Positions 10,948 through 21,660 of a stretch of DNA of 64,000 bases are shown here, in pieces (within the stretch, counting starts at the first letter, position 1; the number at the start of each line of letters is the position of its first letter). The DNA is from Papilionanthe hookeriana x Papilionanthe teres (lineage: Eukaryota > Streptophyta > Magnoliopsida > Asparagales > Orchidaceae). The notes under the pieces were generated by a model. It was not told the origin of the DNA, searched no databases, and saw only the letters and a list, made by a program, of their open reading frames with translations. Made by a program: the position numbers and the translations under genes. The stretch lies in contig CM040427.1 of assembly GCA_022702705.1 (NCBI GenBank), positions 76,499,283 through 76,563,282 on the forward strand. The letters are read 5' to 3'.

Positions 10948-11040
10948 ATCTCGCCGACGACGAGATCGTTACCGATGACAGCGAGATTGGCGTGCCCAAT
11001 TTCAGTTTAAATTAATTAACTATCCCGCCGACAGCGAGAT
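10948..11040 (+). promoter_or_regulatory. Dyad cluster 1 upstream of post-pol ORF 1 (copy A)
   Basis: Three 19-bp sites: ATCTCGCCGACGACGAGAT (10948-10966), a degenerate one at about 10971-10989, and ATCCCGCCGACAGCGAGAT (11022-11040). The ideal form is nine bases, one central base, then their inverted complement. Two further clusters in the same element precede ORF 2 and the LTR TATA box. GC content stands out against the AT-rich surroundings. Confidence 0.7.
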
Positions 11041-11100
11041 AGTTCAAAAGTGGTTTTTGTGAGTTATTTTACTGTTTTGGACGGTTCTAAGGGCACTTCT

Positions 11101-11110
11101 CTATATAAAA
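11101..11110 (+). promoter_or_regulatory. TATA box for post-pol ORF 1 (copy A)
   Basis: CTATATAAAA lies 61 bp after the dyad cluster and about 70 bp before the ATG at 11181. Copy B has the same box at 33769-33778. It suggests an internal promoter for the downstream ORF. No transcript evidence is available. Confidence 0.5.
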
Positions 11111-11180
11111 CATTTAAAACTTCATTTTTATACTATCTTCTTCCTTAGAAACGACTAGAGTCTCTCCAAAACAATTTTTT

Positions 11181-12338
11181 ATGGCCTCCAAACTACATGA
11201 AACCACAAAATCTGGAGTTTTAACCGACGAAAGTTCATCAGTTCTGAGGCTCAGTGACTATTCAACAAGGTTTTGATGAAGAAACGTCAGATTAAAGAAA
11301 GAGGATTAGTAAATAAAGGAGTGGAGAATTCAAAAACAACAATTGAAGAAATGATTGTTCAGCGACGTTGGGAGGTATTTTGCTATACAACATCTTCTGT
11401 AGTCATTCCAGTAGTCAAAGAATTCTACTCTAATCTGCATGTGATCCACAATGGAAGTGTCTACGTAAGAGGCAGATGGGTAACTTTCACTCCTTCTCGG
11501 ATAAATGAATTATACTCGATTGAGAATACCCTTGTTTGCCACTATTCAAATTTTGTTGCTACAAGATACAACATGAATGAGATCTACAGATATCTGACTG
11601 ACAAACCTGATGATTGGGAATTACGAGAAGACGGGTACGTTAGTTTTTCTCCGTCACTTCTTAACTCCGTCTCAAAGCATTGGCATTTCTTTATTTCATC
11701 AAAGTTACTACCCACTATGAGGGTAAATAAAGTCTCTAAGGAATGTGCAATCTTAAATTACTGTATTCCATCTAGATTGCCTATTGATATTGGATATATT
11801 ATTGTGAAGTCTGCATTAGGATTAATTGTGCATGGGTCAATTCATGGACTTGGACACCCATCAACTATATTTTCTTTATGTAGTCAGTACCAAGTTTCCT
11901 ACGAAGCTTGGGAAAAAGTTTTATTGCCTTGGAAACCACTAGATCCGACAGATATGTTTCCTACATTGGATAACAATGATGAAACAGAAATTATTTCTAA
12001 TCAAGCATCACAAGACAATCTTTTAGTTAAGCCCCTGACTGATAGAACGAACCTCATTTTACGGAAACTTAAAGGATTGGAGAAGGAACTACGGTATCGT
12101 GATGAATTCTATTGATAATATCTCTGATTTATTCGATCACATTGATTGGAGAATGAAGGAGCACTTTGACCATACAGCACACCTGAAGGCAAGTTTTATA
12201 CGATTATTGAGACAGAAAGGGTGGATTGAAGAAGACTCTACTGCAGAATTCCCTTTCATGCCTTTTTATAATTTATTTGTGCACCTGCGTTCTATTGGAA
12301 ACATCAGAGAAGAGAACAGTTCAGATTCCGATGAGTAG
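11181..12338 (+). pseudogene. Post-pol ORF 1, 'putative plant transposon protein' family (copy A)
   Basis: The start ATG at 11181 matches copy B (33848). A frameshift between 11181 and 11273 and another near 12095 break the frame; without them it would be about 385 codons. The core reads RRWEVFCYTTSSVVIPVVKE and VYVRGRWVTFTPSRINELYS. This is the pattern of a domain found in plant Ty3/gypsy elements and usually labelled putative plant transposon protein. Function is unknown. I see no signal peptide or membrane segment, so an envelope role is not supported. The C-terminal third (12060-12200) is charged and heptad-like, probably a coiled coil. It is paralogous to the next ORF. Confidence 0.75.
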
Positions 12339-12729
12339 CAGAGACTTCTATTAATATTATATGTATGTATGTTGATGTAAATTTAGTTTTTGATTTAGTT
12401 TGAACTTTACGTACATAATCTCAGTTTAGATGAGATTGTATGTTGTTTGTTTAGTCTCAGCATTTAGAGTATCATGGTGTGGATTGCAATGCTGAGTTAG
12501 ATGTGTTTGGGTTAATTTACTTAGTCAATTGTTAGTTATGTAGTGTTTTTTGTAAGTTCATGGATTTCATTTATAAAGTTATAATTTTTGTGTTGTTTGA
12601 ATTTATGTGTTAGTATCTAATCTTAATAAAACAATAATAAATATATAAAATTTAGTGACTCGAACAATGAACAAGGCTTAATCTAAGTAGAATATAATTA
12701 AAAAGTTAAAAAATATTAAGTTTTCGAAA
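12339..12729 (+). other. Spacer between the two post-pol ORFs (copy A)
   Basis: AT- and T-rich spacer with no supported gene. It repeats in copy B at 42436-42827 with high similarity. It probably carries the 3' end of the ORF 1 transcript, but I see no decisive polyadenylation signal. Confidence 0.5.
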
Positions 12730-12841
12730 ACCTCGCCAACAGCGAGAGAAATCCCGCCGATGGCGAGATTTTCCCGAAACTTTAGCCTTGGTGAGTTAAT
12801 TAGCTCGCCGACGGTGAGAAATTTATCGCCAACAGCAAGAT
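12730..12841 (+). promoter_or_regulatory. Dyad cluster 2 upstream of post-pol ORF 2 (copy A)
   Basis: Four 19-bp sites: ACCTCGCCAACAGCGAGAG (12730-12748), ATCCCGCCGATGGCGAGAT (12751-12769), AGCTCGCCGACGGTGAGAA (12802-12820) and TTATCGCCAACAGCAAGAT (12823-12841). The first two and the last two are each separated by 2 bp. A TATA-like AATATACTTTATTT follows at 12847-12860, then GACCGGTCAACC. Copy B keeps four sites at 42828-42940. Confidence 0.7.
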
Positions 12842-12987
12842 CGCGAAATATACTTTATTTGACCGGTCAACCGACACTATTCATCGTCTCCCTCCTCAAA
12901 AACTTAAAAAAACCGACCTAGGGCTTGTGGAATCTTTGATTTGAAGCGATTTCAACACATTTTGACGCCGGATTTTATCTTCCCTTG

Positions 12988-13188
12988 GTAAGAGCTTCAC
13001 TCCTATGTAAAAATTTTTTATTTTCACCATGAATTTCTTCTACATTGAGAAATTTTGGAAAAATTTTAAATGAGAAGAAAAGAATTAGAAGAAATTCATG
13101 AAACTTGATTTAGATTGATTTTAGTAACTATTGGAAGCCATCTTAGTAATATTTAGAAGGTTAGTTAAATTTTTTTTGAATTTCACAG
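12988..13188 (+). other. Predicted 201-bp leader intron before post-pol ORF 2 (copy A)
   Basis: Donor CCTTG/GTAAGAG at 12988 and acceptor TTTCACAG/ATC ending at 13188 bound an AT-rich segment. The ATG of ORF 2 lies 9 bp after the acceptor. Copy B has the same donor and acceptor at 43087 and 43287, also 201 bp apart. A leader intron just before the start codon is common in plant genes. Prediction only. Confidence 0.5.
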
Positions 13189-13196
13189 ATCAAAAA

Positions 13197-14364
13197 ATGG
13201 CTCCACGATAAAAGAGAATAGTGGATTACGACAAAACTCGTTTTGTGAATGCAAGGGCACAATCAAGATATTTTCACAATATTCAAGCCGGATCATGCAT
13301 TCAAGATCGAGTTTTCAAAAAGTCTTGTAGGTGAAGTAGAGCGAATAATTAAAGAAAGAGGATGGGAAAACTTCTGTTTCATAACCAACAGAGCCGCTGT
13401 AGAAGTGGTAAAGGAATTCTATGCCAACTTGACACAGGTTGAAGATGCACCGGTTAAGGTTAGAGGATTTTTTGTGGAATTTAGCGCTGCAAGAATAAAT
13501 GCTTATTACGAGGTAAGAGACACCTACACCAGTGAGTATAATACATTTGGAACTATGGAAGGACCACTGGAAGAAGTAATTGACTTTCTCACTGACGGGA
13601 AAGGAGTTTGGAAGATGAAGCAGCGAGAACAGGTAAACTTCCCTCTTTCTATGTTAAATGCATCATCTAAAGCCTGACACTATTTTATTTGTTCTACTTT
13701 GCTACCTACTTACCACCATAGCGAGGTAACAAGAGATAGAGCAGTTCTGAATTTCTGTATTCAGAACCAAAAAAGTAATAATGTGGGAAGTATAATTTAT
13801 AAGAATATATTAGCCACCTCAAGAAGTGAAAGTGGAGGAGGACAAGGACAGCCTGGTCTTATCTATGCACTCTGTCAATTATCTGGGGTAGAGGCAATAG
13901 ATGATAAGAAATGGGTGGAGCCTTTGAAACCCATTACTCTGGCTAATATTAAGAAATATGAATCCCACGAAAGATGGAGATCTGGGACTAGGAGCTATGT
14001 ACCTTCTTCGAGTAGAGATATTCCCTCTACCAGTTATGACCCTCCTCCCTAAAGCACTCCTACCCTTCAAGATTTGATGAATGAGATAACTTTACAGTGG
14101 AAAAGTTTTGAGAAAGTAGAAGAAAAACTGGAGCACATTGATCAGAGAATTGGAGGCTTAGAGAGAAGACATGATTATGACAGCGAGTATCTCCAAAGAC
14201 ATTGAGAGTATGAGATAACCTATTATGATGCTGAAAATCGTTACAGAAGACGAGAGCTTGATGTTGTATTTCCTGAGTGCCCCCGATATACTCATTACCA
14301 GCCTAATCCAACCACTGATCAAGGAACTTATGATATAGTTTGGGACTTTGATGCAGAAAATTAG
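13197..14364 (+). pseudogene. Post-pol ORF 2, 'putative plant transposon protein' family (copy A)
   Basis: The ATG at 13197 (MAPR) is followed at once by a stop (CAA to TAA relative to copy B), then frameshifts near 13270 and 13330 and a TGA at 13675. Pieces read RGWENFCFITNRAAVEVVKE and VKVRGFFVEFSAARINAYYE, clearly homologous to ORF 1. The C-terminal part (14075-14215) is charged and coiled-coil-like. In copy B the reading extends to a stop at 44459, giving 388 codons, usual for this ORF type. Role unknown. Confidence 0.75.
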
Positions 14365-15265
14365 ATATTATGTTTATTTGTTTAGTTATAGATTCTGATG
14401 TTGTTATTGTTTGTTTGTTGTTTTACATTTTAGTATTGATATTTTAGTTTATGAACTTAATTATCATGTAGTGTAGATTGTTTTAATATTGTTGTTAAAG
14501 TTTTAGAGTTTTTAAATTTCTAATGTTTTTAGACTGCTATTGTAATCTTGCATTGAATTAGTAAATGTATGTTGATGTAGTATAATATGTTAGTACAAAA
14601 TGTGGTAATATTGTATTAAACTTCTTTACCTAGCACTTTCTTTAATATTTTGTGTGTAGAGAAATACTGACAGTACAGGTTAATTAAGTAATATGAAAAG
14701 CCTGCAGAACTTCAAAAACAAGAAATACCTAAAGTTCGAAGGTATGATTTAAATATTACAGTTTATTTCCTTTTCACCCTATAAAGATAGATAGAAAAAT
14801 TTAAGTTTGGGGGAGGGAAAAATACAAATTTAATTATTAAATTGTTCTCAATTTACATTTTCAAAATTATTATAAAATGATTTTCTGAAATAATTTTAAT
14901 TCAGTAAACTAGAATTAATTTATTTAATTATTATAGAAAGTTAAAAGAAATACTTTTAATAATTAACAAATTTTTTTTAGATTAAGGATATTTATTATAA
15001 GAGAATAAGAATATAGTTAACTATTTATAGTAAAGAAAACTATATTTTCAAATATAAAATTCTTAGGTATTTAGTTAAAAAAGAAAAGATTGAAACTCAA
15101 TGAAGTAAAAACTTTGAAATACATATAAGAGAAGTAAATGTTTCCAGTTTCAAATTTAGGAAGAGTAAAATGAAGTTCAAATTATTAACAGGCTAACCAA
15201 AAATAGTGATCCTCACTTAAAAAAAAAGTAAAAAAAAAGGATTGAAAATCAATCCAGAAAGAGAA

Positions 15266-15337
<72 letters not shown>

Positions 15338-15753
15338 CAAAGTGAGAAGAAGCTTGAGGAGATGCCTTATAAAAAATTGGTTTCATTTGAATCAACCTAA
15401 AGGATAAACTTCAATTACATTTCTGAACTTATATATATGGATCAGTATTTTACTAAGTTGTGTTTTCATGAAATTTAATCATCTGAATATCTTAAGTAAT
15501 TTAGTATTGAAAAGTATAGTTATTCTTGAAATAAATAGAAGACTAGAAATCTTAAACTTGAAAACTAAATAACCTTAAATCTATAGAATTAGTTTAATTA
15601 TTTTAAAAATATTTCTATTAAACTTTACTATAATACTTATTTAAATCTAATTCATAGTATTTCTGAATTAAAACTTTACTACAAAATAATCATTTACTTT
15701 TATGTAGTATCTAAATTACTTGAGGACAAGTAATAGTTATGTTTGAGGGAATT
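14365..15753 (+). other. 3' untranslated region of copy A with two polypurine tracts
   Basis: No gene. A tract AAGTTTGGGGGAGGGAAAAA begins near 14801, and a second, GTTTGAGGGAATT, at 15741-15753 abuts the LTR. The second would prime plus-strand DNA synthesis; the first may be a spare internal tract. A TA microsatellite lies at 15268-15334. Copy B keeps both tracts (44879-44898 and 45763-45777). Confidence 0.65.
15268..15334. repeat. (TA)n microsatellite
   Basis: About 33 uninterrupted TA units. The same place in copy B (45356-45364) has only a few, so the run grew after the copies split. Confidence 0.98.
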
Positions 15754-15929
15754 TGATCACTAAAAAATATATTAAGAATTTCATACAAATTTTACATAAA
15801 ATTGCACTTTAAAGAAAAGTATTTTCTTTGTTTTAATGCAGGAATGAAGATTTATAAGTACTGAAAGCAAAAAAACACAAAAGAAGCAGATTTGGAGCAA
15901 AAAGGACTCAATTTGATGAAAATTGAACT

Positions 15930-16084
15930 GTCCCGCCGACGGCGAAATTTAGCCCGAAAGATTTTTAATATATTATAAGGAGCCAGCTGACGGTGAGATT
16001 GAGCCCGCTGACAGCGAGATCGGCACGGTTAGCCCATCTTCTAGAAGCCCGCCGAGGGCGAGATCAAGCCGCCGACGATGAGAC
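15930..16084 (+). promoter_or_regulatory. Dyad cluster 3 in the LTR (copy A)
   Basis: Five 19-bp sites: GTCCCGCCGACGGCGAAAT (15930-15948), AGCCAGCTGACGGTGAGAT (15981-15999), AGCCCGCTGACAGCGAGAT (16002-16020), AGCCCGCCGAGGGCGAGAT (16046-16064) and AAGCCGCCGACGATGAGAC (16066-16084). Neighbouring sites are again 1-2 bp apart. The cluster ends 81 bp before the TATA box. Confidence 0.75.
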
Positions 16085-16164
16085 AGTTGAAAAGAGACAA
16101 AATACTTTGAACCTGGATGCTTTCTGAAGAGGTGCTTAAGCAACCTTTGGAGATTTGACCCCTT

Positions 16165-16173
16165 CTATAAATA
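16165..16173 (+). promoter_or_regulatory. LTR TATA box (copy A)
   Basis: CTATAAATA followed by GAGACG. Copy B has the identical box at 46207. It probably drives the full-length genomic transcript from about 16200. Confidence 0.75.
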
Positions 16174-17206
16174 GAGACGAATTCTAGTCAGTAGTGTGTC
16201 AGTTTTTGTCATTTGTGTGAAAGTTAAGTGTAATTTAAGATTCTTTAAGTGAGTGTTTAGTGTTTTGGTGTGTTGTACTAGAAGGAAGAGTCAAAGGAAC
16301 TTCAAGAATTTGCTTGGGGAGAAGAATTAAGATAAGTATATTTGTTATTTGTTTGTTAACTTTAATGAAATCCATGCTTTGTGTTATTTTTCCCATGCAT
16401 TCTGAGTAGTTTCCTTAGTCTTTCTCCTTGTTATTGAGATTACGTGAAATGATGAATTAAAGTAATGGTGCCTAAAATATGAAAATAGAAATTGTGCTAT
16501 TCTTTAACTTAAAATCTTAATTTACTTTCAATCAGGCCACTTGATTTGTTAACAAATGTTGAAATATCAACTATAGTAAAGATTACATTCAAGATTCAGG
16601 GAAGTCAAAAGCCTTGGAAGGAGGGTGCAAATAAATAGGAAAATATTAACCATTGGGCATAGAATTTGACATTCTAGTGTGACAGACTAAAATATTCAAT
16701 TCAGACTTATTGTTTGAGAGCTGAAGTGTAGATGTTAGCTCTCAGGCGAGGGGAACGTGGGAGCTACGAGTGGCGATCGGTATCCTCCCAGCCTAGCCAC
16801 AGATTCAGTAATCAAACATAAGACTAGTCAATGTTCATTTCACCTGGACCAAAGGGTAAAGAATAGGAATGCTCCTATTTGGGACAATACAATTAAAAAC
16901 TTATTTAATTCTTCATTCACTTAATTCTCTAAAATAAGGAGAAAGATACTTTTCTGAAATCTTATATTCAACTTTAAGAATTAGTTTATTTTAGTTTATG
17001 TATTCTTAATTTCCGTATACTAGATTAGTAAGTAATTTTAATTTAATTTGTCTTTGAAATTTTCGAACTTCCCTGTGGGATCGATATCTAGGACTCCATT
17101 AGAGCCCTATATTACTTGATAACGATATGTATACTTGTGTAGTATCCACAATATAAATCATAAAATCCATCACAGAATCATCAGTATATATATTCAGTGC
17201 GGATCA

Positions 17207-19158
17207 AGTTTTTTGGTGTCATTGCTAACTTTTTATATCACAAATTGTAAGTATAAATATTGAAAAGTGGATCAGCAGGCGACGTTAAACCTAGTGCTTT
17301 ATGGAAGACAACCCATAGTTATCAGTGTGGTTTGATTTAGTATGCTTGAAAGTTATGATTGTTAGTGTTGTATTGTGTTTACTTTAGTATGGATTAATCA
17401 GATTGATTGATGTTTGATGGATGTTTGGATTGTTAGTGGTTTGTGTTAATGTTGTGAGGTTATTCATTGGTCTTGACTAAATTTGTTTATGACTTATGGT
17501 AGTAGCAGACTAACGAGTCTCTTACGACTTAGTTTCCGGAGCTAAGAATTACCTTGAAGCATGTAGAGTATAGACTTAGACCACTCCATGTCAATTCTAT
17601 GACTTCCTTTATCTGACTTTGTCTTTACTGAGTAAGGTCATGAACTTACTTAGTGAACAATATCTGGATAAACTGCACTACTTTTATTTTCCAAATTGTG
17701 TATACCTTAGACATAGAGTAAGCCTGAAATTGGAAACACATGAGTTTTTATAATAGGGGAATTCTGGTCAAAGGGAGATAAGCATATAAAAAAATCTTAT
17801 AATACACCCATGTTATTAGTGTTGTTTCTTCTATTTGAAATTGAAAGTAAGGAGGGGAAATGTGAGTAGAGAGGAGATCAAATTAACCTCAGTTATTATT
17901 TGTTTATGAAATCTGTGAGTCTATGTATTGGAGTTTGTGTGTCTTTGTTTGTGAGTTAGGTTGAATGAGTCATTGGAGACAACAAAACTTATCTTAATAT
18001 TTTAAACTTGTTAGCATCCAGCAATTAATTTAAAATTTTTAAAATGTGTTTCTGTTTACTCTTCAGTTTGTATCTATTCTATAATTTAAAATTTCTTTAT
18101 AGTGTTATGTCAAGCATGTTTAGGCTAAATTTACTTTTTACTGATAGTCTCTACCATGTGCTATTTGTTGATAATTTTGTAGGATGTGTAGTAAATTGTA
18201 AAAGTGATCTTTTCCTGCCTCATAAATTTTTACTTCATTATTACACATGTTTGAGCTTATGTTTAGAGGGGAAAGAAGAAAATGTTTCAAATTTAAACCT
18301 TACTTGTTTTCAAAAATACTACAATTAAATTTGTGTTTTATTTCTAATGATTATTGTTATGTGGAGTTATCTTAAGAATGTTAGAACTTTAAGTATAGAA
18401 ATGGAGTAGAAAAACTTAGTTGATTAGTGAAAAGGGTGAACCTAGAGTTAAGGATATTTAGTGGAGAACATGGGAAAATGAACAACTATCTCTAGTAGGA
18501 AGAAATGTATTTTTGGAAAATTAAGGATTCTTAGAATTTTTATTTTCAAACATTTAAGGCTCTTTTAGAAAATATTTAAAAAAATATATATGTTTATCTT
18601 TTTAAGTAAAGGAAAGTAATAAATTTTAACTTTATAGGAGGATAGTGGAATTCAAAATCATTTAAGAACTTCTCCAGATATAGTAGTCCTCACATAAAAA
18701 AGACTAGAAAAAAATGGATCAGAAAGATCCTTAAAAAAAAGAAAAGAAAAATGTGAGGAGAAGCTTGAGGAGAGGTCATAATCAAAAACTAGTTTCACTT
18801 GAGTCTTTCTATAGTAAAGAACTTAGAGCAATCCTAAGCTTGCTTTTTATAGATATATTAGTTAAATTATTTTTAAGAGAGTTCTTAAGTCAAGAAAGTA
18901 AAGTTCATAGGATCCAAAGTTTGAAAAATCTGTATATTTTTATGAATTAGATAAGAAAACAAATTCCCAAGTTTGATGGTTAATATTTTAGACCCTGGGC
19001 TTGTCTAATTCACTATAAGGTCTTCTAAGTTGAACTATCACATTTTTAGAACAAAATTTTAACAATTCTAAAGGGTGATCCATTAACTCTAATCTATAAA
19101 ATTATTTTAAAAGGGTAGTATTACTTGAGGACAAGTAATGTTTAAGTTTGTAGGATTT
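17207..19158 (+). mobile_element. gag-pol-deleted Athila-like internal region, tandem to copy A
   Basis: After the primer binding site and about 60 bp of leader, the sequence jumps at GTGGATCAGCAGGCGACGTT (about 17270-17289) straight to the motif that normally follows pol. The rest is post-pol sequence. Its last 450 bp (18700-19158) resemble 15240-15753, with a weakened polypurine tract TTTGTAGGATT before the next LTR. No gag, pol or transposon-protein ORF and no dyad cluster occur, so it belongs to a different, non-autonomous subfamily. Open frames 18044-18328 and 18753-18950 are AT-rich and unsupported. Confidence 0.7.
17214..17225 (+). other. Primer binding site remnant (Athila type)
   Basis: TGGTGTCATTGC follows the LTR end by 7 bases. 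It resembles the TGGCGCCGTTGCC start of the tRNA-Asp-type site known for Athila, with C-to-T changes. Copy B LTR is followed by TGGTGTCGTTGC at 52889-52900. Confidence 0.6.
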
Positions 19159-19441
19159 TGATCAACCTAAAAATGTAGTATTTTTTATGCCATATTTTAT
19201 AATAATATTGTACTTTTGAAGGTATGTTTTCTTGTGTTTTTGGTTATAGGTACATCAAATTGAAGAATTTGGAGTATTTTTAACAAAAAGAACAAAAATA
19301 GACCAAAATGGAGCATATCGGAGCAAAACAGGTCGAACTGGAGCATACCGGATCAAAATGGGTCAAACAGAACACATTTGTACCTGTATCTGGTGCCTAT
19401 GCCCCACCCAATTGGAGCTTAGCCGCCAGGCAGTGGTGCCT
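19159..19441 (+). mobile_element. LTR fragment of the deleted Athila-like unit
   Basis: Begins TGATCAACC after the tract at 19145-19158. It aligns in plan with the start of the LTR at 15754 but is diverged, and its GC-rich segment (19390-19441) lacks the dyad seen in copies A and B. It is cut at 19441 by the Ogre-like LTR; the missing remainder is not in the window. Confidence 0.65.
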
Positions 19442-21652
19442 TGTTGACCTCATTTTCGGTGAGGTATGATCTCTCTCTCCTTAGTGCTTAGGATCTAGCC
19501 ATAGGTTTTCTTTTTGACTATCCTAGAGGACTAGAAATGGGACCCACCACTTAGAAAATTCAAACACTTCTTAACTCCCTTCAAACCCCACATGTTTGAT
19601 TGTAAACCCCCAGGCCACTTGGAGGGTTAAAACCAATATGTGGAGGTTCAAGGATGAATTCCTATAGGATGTTCAAGCCTTAGGAACCTTGGGTGACCTG
19701 GTCTGGTGATGGTTAACTTGCACACACCACACTCTCACACTCATTCCAAATTCTAAAACCACTCTTACCCAACTTGGCTTCCTGACTCATGTAGGAAACT
19801 CATATGGATGGACCTCAACCCCTAAGCCCCTGGCTAAGAGGGTTAGGAACAACATATTGAGTGGCTAAAATGAGTCATCTCATGGCTCTTGTGAGCTTAA
19901 TAAGGCTTCATGGCTCAATCAAATTGGTTTCATTCTACTCACATTTAATCAATCTTTCTTTTTTCCCAAATTTCAATTTTTAACCCCCGGGGCCCTAAAT
20001 CCATCAAACCTACCAAATGCCCTTGAAATTGCCCAAAATTCCTAAAATTGCCTAAATTAACAAAAATTTCTCAAAATCAATCCTAAGCATTCCCCACCAC
20101 TTAAATTGATTAGCCATGACCAAACATAACAAAATTTTAAAAAAATACCCCAATAGCCTCCAAATAACCTCCAAATACCCAAGATACCCTTTTTGGCTTA
20201 AAAATTCAAAAATTCCAAAAAATTCTTAAAAACTTCCAGAAAATCCCAAATTTTCCCAATTGCATTTTGTTCAACTGCCACATGCCCCAATTTTGTCAAT
20301 TTAACTTAATTTGATCAAAAGTCTCAAATTAGCCCTTAAGACCCAAAATTGACCAAGTGACCCAATCCATCCCAAATTCAACCCAAATTTCATCCAACTT
20401 TCCCCAAATTTGTTTTGAAACCTTCCTAACATCCCAAAAAACAAAACTCTAACTTAATTTACCAAAAATTTGAACTCAAACTCCACTCAAGCCTAACTCA
20501 AACCAAAATTCCCAAATTGGCCTAAACAAATCATGAACTCAAACAGGCCCAAATCCCAAAATCAAGACTCAACCAAAATTGAAAACTCTTTTTCACACCT
20601 TCATAAACACTTTGCAACAATAATTTAACATCAAAACCAACATTAGCCCGACTTTAGCCCAAGTTAGGCCAATTTGACCCACTTTGACCATATTATTAAA
20701 AGACCCAAATTAAACTCAAATCAACTCGAAATTACCCCAAACTTGTTCCAAATCATTCATGGCACATTCCTAAACTAAATGCAATATTTATTTGGCTCAA
20801 CCTTTTACCAAATTTTCATCCAAAAGTTTATTTTGAAACTTAAAAGCCCACTTTCCTAAAACATTTAAAAGCCCATTTTCACTAAACATAAAAAGCCCAA
20901 AGTTGGCTCTAAAGCCCACATGACATTTTCTTCTTAACATCCATTTAATAAAATCATCCCTAGGTTTCAAGGTCATCATTAAACCATGCTAAATCAAGCC
21001 TCATGCCAAATTATCCCTAAAATGTCAAAATTCCTAAAACCCTTTTCCATGAAGTTGACCAAGCTTTGCCCCAAGCCACATGGAGCCATGAAGCCATGGG
21101 TAAGCCATATGCAAGCCATAGGAGCCACTTTCCACCTCACCAAGCCATTAATGGAAAAAGGAGGAGGCTCTTTCTTAATCCTTCATTAAATTTTTTAACG
21201 CCATTCATGTCACACTCTAATCCAAGTTAGCCACCTCACCATGGACGGGCACCTCACCACCTTCTCTTGGCTGAACCCACTGATTTCCCTCAGCCCAAAA
21301 TCAGGCCTTGGGGAGGTGCACCAATCCTATTTCCATGGATTGACCAAACCAAGCTCAAAATAAACCCTCCCCCCATTCCATTTTATTCAAACCTCTTTAC
21401 ACATGTCCAAAGCCAATTGAGCTCAAAAACCTCAAGCCCTGACCTCACTGACCATGAGTGTGACTTGACCCTGGCCGGACCACCACCCCAGTAGCCAGAA
21501 ACCACCAGGCCGAGAGCTCCATGTGAGACGAAAAATTTCAAAACTCCCCTGCAGAGCTGTCCCAAGACAAATGGCCATTAGGGCTCTTCTTCTCCTCCCC
21601 TAGGCAGCAAATCCTAGCCTCCAAATCTCCCTCAAACCAGCCATAGCCATGG

Positions 21653-21660
21653 CTATTTAA
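21653..21660 (+). promoter_or_regulatory. Candidate TATA box of the Ogre-like LTR
   Basis: CTATTTAA, aligned with CTATAAATA in the 8.5-kb LTR (7923-7931, -) and CTATTTAA in the 7.4-kb LTR (39921-39928, -). Surrounding words such as CTTCTTCTCCTC upstream are shared. Confidence 0.5.

Larger units (their letters stand above)
15754..17206 (+). mobile_element. Athila-like LTR (3' LTR of copy A)
   Basis: Starts TGATCAC after a polypurine tract and ends GCGGATCA. The inverted ends TGATC/GATCA support the borders, giving 1453 bp. A primer-binding-site-like sequence follows directly at 17214, so this LTR also serves as the 5' LTR of the next, deleted unit. It holds the third dyad cluster, a TATA box at 16165 and a short TA run near the end. 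The copy B LTR at 45778-52882 is the same family. Confidence 0.85.

Noticed and set aside
11181..14364. Envelope-like genes
   Set aside because: No signal peptide, membrane segment or glycoprotein-like cysteine pattern; the sequences fit the plant transposon-protein domain.
18044..18328. Hydrophobic 94-residue open frame
   Set aside because: AT-rich, in a decayed post-pol spacer, with no counterpart in copies A or B.
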